Part shown: positions 7,476 through 14,716 of the stretch, piece after piece | Layout of the letters: each line of letters opens with the position of its first letter | Position numbering within the stretch: position 1 is the stretch's first letter | Source: DASRQK01 sp964436635 | GTDB lineage: Bacteria; Bacteroidota; Bacteroidia; Sphingobacteriales; Sphingobacteriaceae | DNA: 41,524 nucleotides | Direction: 5' to 3' | Assembly: GCA_964436635.1 (NCBI GenBank) | Contig: CAYTDM010000020.1 | Coordinates: 1 to 41,524 of the forward strand | Notes under the pieces: model-generated | What the model saw: only the letters and a program-made list of their open reading frames with translations | Told to the model about the DNA's origin: nothing | The model's database searches: none | Made by a program: the position numbers and the translations under genes

Positions 7476-10232
7476 TTAAAATTTATAGGCCATGCTAAGC
7501 GAGAAGAACTGCCCCTTTCTATAGTGCATGACTGGAATTTCCCCCTGTCCATTATCTTGCACACGTTTATACATGGGGTTCAATACGTTTTTCACCGCCA
7601 TTTCCAAGCTGAATTTTTGGCTAAATTGATTGGTGAAGACCAAGTCCATTTGATGTACACCTTTGTTCACCAAATTCCCCCTTCCCTCTACACCGAGAGA
7701 ATAAATGTAATCCGATGAATAGGCATACACGGCCGCCGCGCTGAATTGTTGGCCAGAAGCCTGGGTGCGCGTGTAGCTAATATCTGCATTCAGCAATAAG
7801 TCCGAGGCGCCTGTGAAACTGGCTTTATCGTGTGTCAAATTTAATTTCAAGGCTGTTTCTCTGGCCACTTTTTCAGAGTCCAATTCCTGATCCGTGCGCA
7901 TATACGCTCCATTGAATCCAAGGCTTAATTTATTTCGCTCTGAAAAATTAAAAGGCAATTGTTTACGGAATTCCCATTCTACCCCCAGCACGGTTCCTAC
8001 ATCTCCGGTATTGACAAAGGAAATGTCATTCGAAGAAGACGCGATGGTCGTTTCATTGATCGGATTTTGTATGTATTTCCCAAAAGCGCCTATGGATAGA
8101 ATCTCGCCCGGATTTGGAAAATATTCCCATTTCAAGTCGATATTATAATTATCCGAAGCATACAAATCGGGATTACCACGTTTTTTATCCGGAATGTCCT
8201 CGTATACAAATAAGGCCCGCTCCTTAAATTGCGGTAAGGTATAGGTTTTGCTCAGCGCAAAACGAAGATTTTGTCTTTCCGACAATTTACGGGTAACATG
8301 TAAGCTCGGTAAGATCGCTTGCTTCACCAAATCATTGGAATTGCTTTCAGGGTCCAATTGCGTGCGCCAATTGACCTGCTGATCAATGGACTCGAAACGC
8401 ATGCCCAGGTCCCAAGACCAAGCTTCCGTAGATTTTTTCCAATTCGCAAAAGCACTGTGAATGTGCTGCTCACCCGCATAGGTTTGTGGCGTCTCCCCGG
8501 CAAAGGTTTCTACTCTAAAACCCTGGTCTTGAAAACGATTTTCATTAAAAAAGGCATCCAAATTCAAAGGGTCCACAGCCGTGTTCAACGCATTGGAGTT
8601 CATTCTGAAGTTATATTGCAAGGCTTCAAAGTTTCGATCTATCATGCGACCTTGATAGCCTACGATCAACTGGTTTGCACCAACATGTTCCGCATCCAAT
8701 TGATAGATACCTTGCACATTCCAAGCATATTCTACCTCCTTCAGGCGTTGAAAATAACGATGATTATCGGTAATGGTATTTTGAACAAAGGTGTAGGTAT
8801 TTGCATCTGCGCCCTGACGGAATGTATTTTGCATGCGATCGGGCATCCAATTATGCACTTGGTTCAAGGCCAGTCCCCCATCCAAAGTCAGTCTATCGTT
8901 CAGCACGTATTGCCCCGTTAACTGATGGACCCAAAGTTTGGTTTGCGTTTGCGTAGCGCGTTGAAGGCGACCATTATCTTCTTCTGCAATGTCCCGAATA
9001 AATCCGGTATAGACATCGCTCTTTTGCTGATGATTATTCACCAAAAGGGCGTGATAGGCGATTTTATGTTGATTTGGGTGCACATATTGGGCATTGAATA
9101 ATCCCGTAGTTTGTGCAAGGTATGCATATTGGGTTTGGTCCAAATCGAGTAACCTGGCCCCTTGTGCGTTAATGGCACGCTGCACGCCATCAAACTGCTC
9201 AAAAGATGAGTTAAATTTAGCGGTTCCAAATAGGCGCAGTACGCCCCCATCTTGTAAATTCACCGAACGGCCTGCGATCACTTGTGCACTGCCGGGAAAG
9301 CCATTCATGCCCGCTTTTGGGTTCATGGAATGGGGGAAATTAAACTCTTTCGTGTAGTTTTTAGGCAAATCATAGCTTGAAAAACCCGTCCAATTCCCTC
9401 CTGCATACCTTAAAAAATCCCCAGACTTGTTTAGCGCTTGGGCATTCAGAGATGAACCAACTTTGAGTTCAAACAAGCTTCTATCTCTGAACTCTTTAGA
9501 TTGAATTCCAATATGAGCGCCTCCAAAATCCCCTTGGAAGCTGGATTGATACGTTTTGTCCACTTGAACAAACTCTATGATCGAGGCATCAAAAAGATCC
9601 AAGGCCATGTTTTTAAATTCTGGATCATTGGAAGGCAGCGGCAAATGATTCAAAGAGGTCGTATTATATCGATCCCCTAATCCGCGCACGATGGTTTGAC
9701 GCAAATCCCCTGCGTGTGCAATGCCGGAAATCTTGCTCACGGCGGCTGCTGCATCTCCCAGGCCTTTTCTGCTGAGTTCTTGTGTGCCAATTTTTTGAGT
9801 AATTGTAAAAGAACGTTGTTGTTCTGCGAGTAAGGCTATCTCATTTCCTCTTCGACGCGTTCCAACAACTTGAACTTCTGCTATTTTAGTGTCCTCTGGC
9901 ATTAAATCGATCTCAATCGAGATGGTTTCTTGATTTTTCACCTGTATTTCCGATAGGGTTTGGGTCTCAAACCCCATATATGCAATGGTCAAGGCATAGG
10001 CACCGTCTGATAATCTACTAAAATCGAATTCACCCTGGGTTCCACTGTTCGCATGTTGATCCAGTGGTTGGAGTTGAATGGTGGCTCCAGCGATGCGATC
10101 TCCATGAAGAGCATGTCGGATGACCCCATGAATGCGACCATTTGCAGTTTGCGCCTGCGCCCAAAAAATCCCCATGAACATCCACCCTGCTGTACAAAGT
10201 ATGCGAAATACTTTTCTTTTTATTCCAATCAT
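7476..10232 (-). CDS. TonB-dependent outer-membrane receptor (CarboxypepD-plug type)
   Basis: Outer-membrane active transporter energised by TonB-ExbBD. The chosen ATG at 10232 gives 918 residues; a GTG two codons upstream is also in frame. Signal peptide (IGIKRKVFRIL... to AQAQ), carboxypeptidase-regulatory-like domain (about 30-115, with GVIRHALHGDRIAGATI), plug domain from about 130 (VVGTRRRGNEIA ... GDRYNTTSLNHLPLPS), then a long beta-barrel ending in the aromatic SLSMAYKF typical of BamA substrates. The substrate cannot be read from sequence. It precedes the beta-helix lipoprotein on the same strand and is divergent from an ABC exporter-type system, with which it shares a 191-base regulatory gap. 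Co-regulation, perhaps for a metal or small ligand, is inferred. Confidence 0.88.
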   Translation of the reverse strand: MIGIKRKVFRILCTAGWMFMGIFWAQAQTANGRIHGVIRHALHGDRIAGATIQLQPLDQHANSGTQGEFDFSRLSDGAYALTIAYMGFETQTLSEIQVKNQETISIEIDLMPEDTKIAEVQVVGTRRRGNEIALLAEQQRSFTITQKIGTQELSRKGLGDAAAAVSKISGIAHAGDLRQTIVRGLGDRYNTTSLNHLPLPSNDPEFKNMALDLFDASIIEFVQVDKTYQSSFQGDFGGAHIGIQSKEFRDRSLFELKVGSSLNAQALNKSGDFLRYAGGNWTGFSSYDLPKNYTKEFNFPHSMNPKAGMNGFPGSAQVIAGRSVNLQDGGVLRLFGTAKFNSSFEQFDGVQRAINAQGARLLDLDQTQYAYLAQTTGLFNAQYVHPNQHKIAYHALLVNNHQQKSDVYTGFIRDIAEEDNGRLQRATQTQTKLWVHQLTGQYVLNDRLTLDGGLALNQVHNWMPDRMQNTFRQGADANTYTFVQNTITDNHRYFQRLKEVEYAWNVQGIYQLDAEHVGANQLIVGYQGRMIDRNFEALQYNFRMNSNALNTAVDPLNLDAFFNENRFQDQGFRVETFAGETPQTYAGEQHIHSAFANWKKSTEAWSWDLGMRFESIDQQVNWRTQLDPESNSNDLVKQAILPSLHVTRKLSERQNLRFALSKTYTLPQFKERALFVYEDIPDKKRGNPDLYASDNYNIDLKWEYFPNPGEILSIGAFGKYIQNPINETTIASSSNDISFVNTGDVGTVLGVEWEFRKQLPFNFSERNKLSLGFNGAYMRTDQELDSEKVARETALKLNLTHDKASFTGASDLLLNADISYTRTQASGQQFSAAAVYAYSSDYIYSLGVEGRGNLVNKGVHQMDLVFTNQFSQKFSLEMAVKNVLNPMYKRVQDNGQGEIPVMHYRKGQFFSLSMAYKF

Positions 10233-10273
10233 AAACACAATGTTATTTTATTGTTCAAAATTGTTTCTTTCAT

Positions 10274-10333
10274 GTAACCTTAGCATTAAGAAGGAATGAA
10301 ACCTTCGTTACTAAATGGTTAATTTAAGGTTAC
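10274..10333. promoter_or_regulatory. Nested inverted repeats in the receptor / ABC divergent spacer
   Basis: Outer arms GTAACCTTA (10274-10282) and TAAGGTTAC (10325-10333) are perfect 9-bp inverted repeats 42 bases apart. Inside lies GAAGG...CCTTC (10290-10306). The position, between two divergent genes, suits an operator bound at two sites, or a hairpin in a 5' leader. No known regulator motif is matched. Confidence 0.4.
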
Positions 10334-10357
10334 GTCGAACAGAAGTGCTTGAAAGCC

Positions 10358-10388
10358 TTTGAAAATCGAAGTGAAAAATGTATACTTG
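10358..10388 (+). promoter_or_regulatory. Candidate Bacteroidota promoter for the ABC transporter operon
   Basis: TTTG (10358-10361), 19 bases, then TATACTTG (10381-10388), one mismatch from TAnnTTTG. Transcription would begin near 10394, about 30 bases before the ATG at 10424. Confidence 0.45.
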
Positions 10389-10423
10389 TGATTGCATTCT
10401 TTTAATCGATCTGATCAAAACGC

Positions 10424-11089
10424 ATGGGAAACGAACAACAAATAGATTTATTAACGCTGGAAAGCCTCTGTCACCAATATCCTGGTGGAGAAAAGATCCA
10501 CTTTCCAGATGTAAGAATTTTGAAGGGGCAACACACCTTATTATTGGGGAATTCAGGCACGGGTAAAACTACTTTGTTGCATATTCTAACCGGTTTATTA
10601 AATCCGACACTTGGTCGAGTCCTCATTAATGGCCAACACGTCTATGAATTAAGCACTAGGAAACTGGATTTTTTTAGAGGCCAGCAAATCGGGATTGTGT
10701 TCCAAAACGCTCATTTGATTAACAGCTTAAATCTGTATGATAATTTGCGGATCGCTCAAGAGTTTGCGGGTAAAAAACACGATACAGATCGTATAAATGA
10801 AACCTTAGATGCCTTGGGTTTATTGGCTTTTAAACACAAGTTTCCTAAGAAACTAAGTCGAGGCCAATTGCAGCGGGCAGCGATTGCGCGAGCGGTCATT
10901 AACCACCCCAGCTTATTGGTAGCGGATGAACCCACTGCTTCCTTAGACGATTTAAATACCGAACGGGTGATGGATTTATTTTTTGAACAGGCGGCGGTGC
11001 ATGGAGCGACTTTATTGATTGCAACGCACGATAATCGCATTAAAGACCGTTTCGAAAGTACGATTAACCTAAATGAATTAAAGTCATGA
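10424..11089 (+). CDS. ABC transporter ATP-binding protein, LolD/MacB family
   Basis: A 221-residue ATPase that would power the FtsX-type permease encoded next. Walker A GNSGTGKTT at 42-50, Q-loop in VFQNAH near 94-98, signature LSRGQ at 145-149 (usual LSGGQ has Gly where Arg sits), Walker B LLVADE at 165-170, D-loop ASLDD, and switch His in ATHDN near 207. This subfamily drives mechanotransmission (LolCDE, MacB) and does not usually import by the classical route. The stop overlaps the permease ATG by four bases (ATGA), so the two are translationally coupled. The DUF3299-like gene follows. The layout resembles the Vibrio Zrg zinc system as I recall it, which is only a hint about substrate. 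Confidence 0.88.
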   Translation: MGNEQQIDLLTLESLCHQYPGGEKIHFPDVRILKGQHTLLLGNSGTGKTTLLHILTGLLNPTLGRVLINGQHVYELSTRKLDFFRGQQIGIVFQNAHLINSLNLYDNLRIAQEFAGKKHDTDRINETLDALGLLAFKHKFPKKLSRGQLQRAAIARAVINHPSLLVADEPTASLDDLNTERVMDLFFEQAAVHGATLLIATHDNRIKDRFESTINLNELKS

Positions 11090-12432
11090 ACACGTTTAAA
11101 CTGGCCTTTCAATATATAAAGCAAAATAAAGCGACTGCTATTTTAGGGATTTTACTGGCGGCCTTTGGTAGTGCGATTCTCTGCATCTTGCTCTTGACTT
11201 CGAATCAATTGGAAAATCAATTAGATCAAAACAGTCGGGGCATCGATTTGGTGGTGGGCGCAAAGGGAAGTCCGACCCAATTAATTTTAAGCAGCATTTA
11301 CCATGTGGACAATCCTACGGGGAATATCAATATGCGTGAAGCGCAATTGCTATCGAACAATCCCTATGTGCGTTTGGCGGTGCCTTTGGCCTTAGGCGAT
11401 AACTTCAATGGACACCGCATCATCGGTACCGACAGCTCGTTCCTTGAAATTTATCAAATGGACGTGGAAAAAGGGCGGCTTTGGGAAAAGGATTTTGAAG
11501 CTGTGATCGGGGCAGAAGTGGCGAGTCTACAAGGCTTAAAAATAGGCGATCGCTTTGTGGGCGCGCACGGGCTAAGCCAGGAAGGTCAAATTCATGGGGA
11601 ACATCCCTTTGAAGTGACCGGTATTTTAGGTAAAACAGGCAAGCTGACAGATCGATTGATCTTAAGTACTATAGGTAGTGTTTGGGCGATTCACGGCCTC
11701 CATGAAGGGGATTCCGATGAGGAGGATGCGCCTGCGGAGGAAGTGCAGTCTGAAGAGGAAGGTTCTGAGGGAGAAGAAGCGACTGCGGAGGAAGTGCAGT
11801 CTGATGAAGCCGGTTCTGATGAAGGAGATGCTGAGGAAGAAGAAGAAGTGGTTTATGTAAAAAGCATGGTGGATCCCGGCATTCCAGACAAGGAAATTAC
11901 TGCGCTTTTGATCCAATACAATCATCCAGCAGCCATAGGCCTTTTACCGAGAATGGTGAATCAAAGCACGAGCATGCAAGCGGCATCTCCAGCCTTGGAA
12001 AGTGCGCGGCTCTTTTCTTTATTAGGCATGGGGATTGATTCCTTAACGAATTTAGCGTATATCATCATGTTTATGGCGGCTTTTAGCGTGTTTATCAGCT
12101 TATACAATGCCTTTAAAAATCGAAAGTACGATTTAGCCATTATGCGGACCTTGGGTGCGTCAAGGGGGAAACTTTTTGGAATGGTCATCGCGGAAGGTAT
12201 TTTGATTACGGTGTTTGGAGCGATTTTGGGCGTGATTTTTGGGCACCTCACTATGTATTTGATTGCTATGCAAGCTGGCAATGCAGGAAGTTTAATTTCC
12301 GCCTTCCAATTTCAATGGGAAGAAGCCTGGTTACTTGTGGTGGGCGTGGCGATTGGATTTTTCGCGGCCATCATTCCTGCGATTAAGGCGTATAGGACTT
12401 CTATTTCGGAAACCTTGGCAGGCGCAGATTAG
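11086..12432 (+). CDS. FtsX/MacB-type ABC permease with acidic repeat loop
   Basis: A 448-residue membrane subunit. One N-terminal transmembrane helix (about 17-37), a large periplasmic MacB core-like domain (about 40-300), then three helices (about 322-347, 365-395, 408-430) forming the FtsX domain, including the characteristic KYDLAIMRTLGASRGKL segment between helices. Between about 205 and 260 the periplasmic part carries an extreme Glu/Asp-rich insert made of two 17-residue repeats (AEEVQS core), preceded by IHGLHEGDSDEEDAP. Such a loop could bind cations; this is inference. It is coupled to the ATPase by a 4-base overlap and followed 73 bases later by the DUF3299-like gene. Confidence 0.85.
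   Translation: MNTFKLAFQYIKQNKATAILGILLAAFGSAILCILLLTSNQLENQLDQNSRGIDLVVGAKGSPTQLILSSIYHVDNPTGNINMREAQLLSNNPYVRLAVPLALGDNFNGHRIIGTDSSFLEIYQMDVEKGRLWEKDFEAVIGAEVASLQGLKIGDRFVGAHGLSQEGQIHGEHPFEVTGILGKTGKLTDRLILSTIGSVWAIHGLHEGDSDEEDAPAEEVQSEEEGSEGEEATAEEVQSDEAGSDEGDAEEEEEVVYVKSMVDPGIPDKEITALLIQYNHPAAIGLLPRMVNQSTSMQAASPALESARLFSLLGMGIDSLTNLAYIIMFMAAFSVFISLYNAFKNRKYDLAIMRTLGASRGKLFGMVIAEGILITVFGAILGVIFGHLTMYLIAMQAGNAGSLISAFQFQWEEAWLLVVGVAIGFFAAIIPAIKAYRTSISETLAGAD
11728..11829 (+). repeat. 51-bp in-frame tandem repeat encoding an acidic loop
   Basis: Two 51-bp units (11728-11778 and 11779-11829) begin GCGCCTGCGGAGGAAGTGCA and GCGACTGCGGAGGAAGTGCA. They encode A(P/T)AEEVQS plus nine more mostly acidic or small residues. 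The 5' part of the unit is nearly identical in both, and the 3' part has diverged. Confidence 0.88.
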
Positions 12433-12505
12433 GAGCTTTGCTTTTTAGCAAGTTCTTTAAATAAATTCGTTAATTTTGTAGATACGACATTCAATATTAT
12501 CATCG

Positions 12506-13033
12506 ATGAAACTCAAGCAATATTTAAAAGCTGTTCTATTCCTTACTTTTCTGACTGGCAGCGTTTCCATTGCGCAAGCGCAAAAAGCCATTATAGACGT
12601 GAATCCAGATTACCAAGATCCCTTTACTGTCATCCCGGATCACACCCCGATGATGAACGATGTATGGGAAAAAATCAATACCTTAATGTATAAGGTGACG
12701 AAAAAGAATAATCAAACCATCTATACGCCGCACTTTCCGGAGCCATTAAAAAGCATTGAAAATAAAGTCGTGGAGTTACCGGGCTATTTGGTGCCTTTGC
12801 ACGGTGGACGGAACCACGAGACCTTTATGTTATCTGTGTTGCCGATCATGCAATGTAGTTTTTGTGGAACAAACGACATCCCTCCTATGATAGAAATTAT
12901 CATGAAAAAAGGTAAAAATGTTCGATTTACGGAAGATCCAATTCGGATTAAGGGCAAGGTGTACTTGAACCCAGATATTTCCAAGGGGAATGCGGAAATT
13001 CAAATTTTGGACGCGGAGATTGTGACGAAATAG
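12506..13033 (+). CDS. Secreted DUF3299-like protein with CxxC motif
   Basis: A 175-residue protein with a signal peptide ending near AQAQ (residue 26). The core VVELPGYLVPLHGG (about 88-101), then FMLSVLPIMQCSFCGTNDIPPM (about 107-128) matches the pattern of DUF3299, where a strand-rich domain precedes a Cys-containing segment before a PP motif. Cys117 and Cys120 form a CxxC that could bind metal or be redox active. The C-terminus holds IRIKGKVYLNPD. DUF3299 proteins are often encoded beside FtsX-type ABC systems, in some Proteobacteria in zinc-responsive operons. Here it follows the permease by 73 bases. A TAATTTTG element at 12471-12478 may provide a second promoter, though its -33 element is poor. 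Function unproven. Confidence 0.65.
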   Translation: MKLKQYLKAVLFLTFLTGSVSIAQAQKAIIDVNPDYQDPFTVIPDHTPMMNDVWEKINTLMYKVTKKNNQTIYTPHFPEPLKSIENKVVELPGYLVPLHGGRNHETFMLSVLPIMQCSFCGTNDIPPMIEIIMKKGKNVRFTEDPIRIKGKVYLNPDISKGNAEIQILDAEIVTK

Positions 13034-13101
13034 CATTTTTGGAACCTCATCAGTCCGCATAAAAGGTTTTGCGAAGCTAAACCACCATTTAGCCTGAGTA
13101 T

Positions 13102-14100
13102 TTAGAATCGATACGCGTAGCTGAGGGAGCCGTATTGATGGCGAAATAAGGAAGACGGGCTCTCTTTAGTATTGAAATAATATTGAATTTTAAAGGTGGA
13201 GCGCTGGTTGGCGTAGACCACTCCAAATTGATTGGAGAGTTGCCAAGTATGAGGCTTCGCTGTCACCGGCCCTTTGTCTTTCAAATAAAAGGCCCCTTGC
13301 ATGCTGGCGTCATAGGCCATAAAGATGCCTTCAGGGCGGTAATACGCATACCATTCGGTTTCTATCGGTGTATCCCTGGATTGGAGACGGGCAGATAAGT
13401 GCGCAGATTTATCAAAGGAAGCTAACTTTCCGAGACGAAACAATGGCCCAGATTTCACATGAATTTGATAAGTACCCAGCATGGCGCTGCTCTGCCAGGA
13501 CACATCTAAGACAGGTCGTTCTGATTTCACAAACTGCATATGATGCTGGACTTGAGCATTCAGCATAAAAGCATTTTTTAACTGGTATTCCCAACCAGCC
13601 GCATGGTACATATTTAATAAATCGTGCAATCCAGCTTGCAATTCCTCTCCAAAAGCCGGTTTCCCCATGCTTCCTATGGTCACGGAATAAGCTAAAGCAT
13701 GTCCATTCGTGTAAAAATGGCTTTGCTCAAGGCCCAAATAGAGATATGCACTAATAGGGCGATCAATGGCTTCAATAGAATCGATTTGTGCGGTATAGGC
13801 ATTATACATTTCGTGACCAATTTTCCAAGTCAGGATGCGGTTACGCTCATTTGCATGTAATTTGGAAGTATCGATTTTTTTTCGTATATTTAAGAATACA
13901 CCATTCGTGTAATATTGATCCTGCATGATCATTAAATACATGTCATTATCGTTTCTTAACTCCAGCTCGTACTTTGGTGCTTTTCGATTTTCTTCCGCTT
14001 GCGCAATGGCTGTTTGACCACAAATGGCGAGCATGACCATAAGCATAATGCCTTGGCACAGAAACCTAAATCCAACAATTACCCCGGTGATTTTTTGCAT
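13102..14100 (-). CDS. LpxR-like outer-membrane protein (DUF2219 family)
   Basis: The frame is open to 14232, but the ATG at 14100 gives a proper signal peptide (hydrophobic GIMLMVMLAICG, cleavage near AIAQA) and a 332-residue precursor, close to LpxR length. Family signatures: LELRNDNDMYLM...YYTNGV at the mature N-terminus, then RPISAYLYLGLEQSHF, GKPAFGEELQAGLH and AAGWEYQLKN in the middle, and a C-terminal aromatic strand (LSYAYRF). In Salmonella, LpxR removes the 3' acyloxyacyl group of lipid A with Asn, Asp, Thr, Lys and His residues. I can see the N-terminal Asn-Asp and Thr, but cannot assign the His securely. Divergent from ccmE; a Fur-family-like dyad and a TAAGTTTG element (14106-14113) lie immediately upstream. 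Confidence 0.75.
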   Translation of the reverse strand: MQKITGVIVGFRFLCQGIMLMVMLAICGQTAIAQAEENRKAPKYELELRNDNDMYLMIMQDQYYTNGVFLNIRKKIDTSKLHANERNRILTWKIGHEMYNAYTAQIDSIEAIDRPISAYLYLGLEQSHFYTNGHALAYSVTIGSMGKPAFGEELQAGLHDLLNMYHAAGWEYQLKNAFMLNAQVQHHMQFVKSERPVLDVSWQSSAMLGTYQIHVKSGPLFRLGKLASFDKSAHLSARLQSRDTPIETEWYAYYRPEGIFMAYDASMQGAFYLKDKGPVTAKPHTWQLSNQFGVVYANQRSTFKIQYYFNTKESPSSLFRHQYGSLSYAYRF

Positions 14101-14116
14101 GGATGCAAACTTACTA

Positions 14117-14142
14117 ATTCTATAATTTAGAATCATTCTAAA
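14117..14142. promoter_or_regulatory. Fur-family-like operator between lpxR-like gene and ccmE
   Basis: TTTAGAATCATTCTAAA (14126-14142) is a perfect 8-1-8 palindrome. Its inner TTAGAAT-N-ATTCTAA has the 7-1-7 layout of Fur, Zur and PerR boxes. A third half-site ATTCTA (14117-14122) precedes it with 5 bases between. It covers the -33 position expected for the leftward TAAGTTTG element and lies about 105 bases upstream of ccmE. A second dyad, TTACAATTTGTAA (14178-14190), lies in the same gap, inside a possible ccmE promoter (TTTG 14155-14158 and TACAATTTG 14179-14187). Confidence 0.55.
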
Positions 14143-14247
14143 AAACAGGATTGGTTTGCAAGATTCGCACCTTAATTTTACAATTTGTAATTTTGTAATC
14201 TCATAACTCATAAAGAGTTGATGATCGTTCATAGTTAAAAAAGTACC

Positions 14248-14658
14248 ATGAAAAAAAGTTCAATCATTGGAATGATTATCATTGCGTTAGCGATCGCAAT
14301 GATTGTTGTAATTTATACAGATTCAAGTACGTATTCAACCTTTACTGAAGCGAAAGAAAAAGAAACTGAATTATATGTGGTGGGCGTATTGAACAAGGAA
14401 AAAGAGTTGTATTATGAACCGACCGTAGATGCAAATCACTTCTCGTTTTACATGTACGATAACGACAGCACTGAATGTAAAGTCGTATTTAGAGGTTCCA
14501 AACCACAAGACATCGAGCGTTCGGAACAAATTGTTTTGACAGGGAAAATGGTTGGCAACGAATTCCATGCGAGCAAAATTTTAATGAAATGCCCATCGAA
14601 ATACACAGAAGATGAGGTGGAAGTCGTTGAAGTTTCTACAGCGATGAATACGAATTAA
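14248..14658 (+). CDS. ccmE: Cytochrome c maturation heme chaperone CcmE (Cys type)
   Basis: Periplasmic heme chaperone of the system I cytochrome c pathway: it binds heme covalently and hands it to CcmF. 136 residues: N-terminal membrane anchor (about 5-23), an OB-fold domain with VVGVLNKEK and FRGSKPQDI, and the C-terminal KCPSKYTEDEV. The heme-binding residue is normally His in HxxxY. Here the motif is CPSKY, with Cys115 and Tyr119, so this is the CxxxY variant known from archaea and some bacteria. ccmF begins 58 bases downstream. ccmA-D are not in the window. The upstream region has a Fur-like dyad. Confidence 0.9.
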   Translation: MKKSSIIGMIIIALAIAMIVVIYTDSSTYSTFTEAKEKETELYVVGVLNKEKELYYEPTVDANHFSFYMYDNDSTECKVVFRGSKPQDIERSEQIVLTGKMVGNEFHASKILMKCPSKYTEDEVEVVEVSTAMNTN

Positions 14659-14716
14659 TTCAACTGAGCCCATTTACAGCTCCCAAACATCACATTAGCA
14701 AACACACACCTTTTAG

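Noticed and set aside
8319..8921. A 200-residue open frame on the plus strand, antisense to the TonB receptor.
   Set aside because: It lies wholly inside a well-supported gene with receptor domains and has no recognisable motif, start context or partner; long antisense frames are expected here.
11662..11925. Frames on both strands over the permease acidic loop (including a Lys/Arg-rich one at 11678-11860).
   Set aside because: They are shadows of the 51-bp repeat. The FtsX frame is the one with membrane helices and coupling to the ATPase.
13061..13083. Small GGTTT/AAACC hairpin between the DUF3299-like and LpxR-like genes.
   Set aside because: The stem is short with an internal mismatch and no T-tract, too weak to call a terminator.
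14101..14232. The longer start of the LpxR-like gene at 14232.
   Set aside because: It would put 44 non-signal residues before a clear signal peptide and would cover the Fur-like dyad and promoter region.
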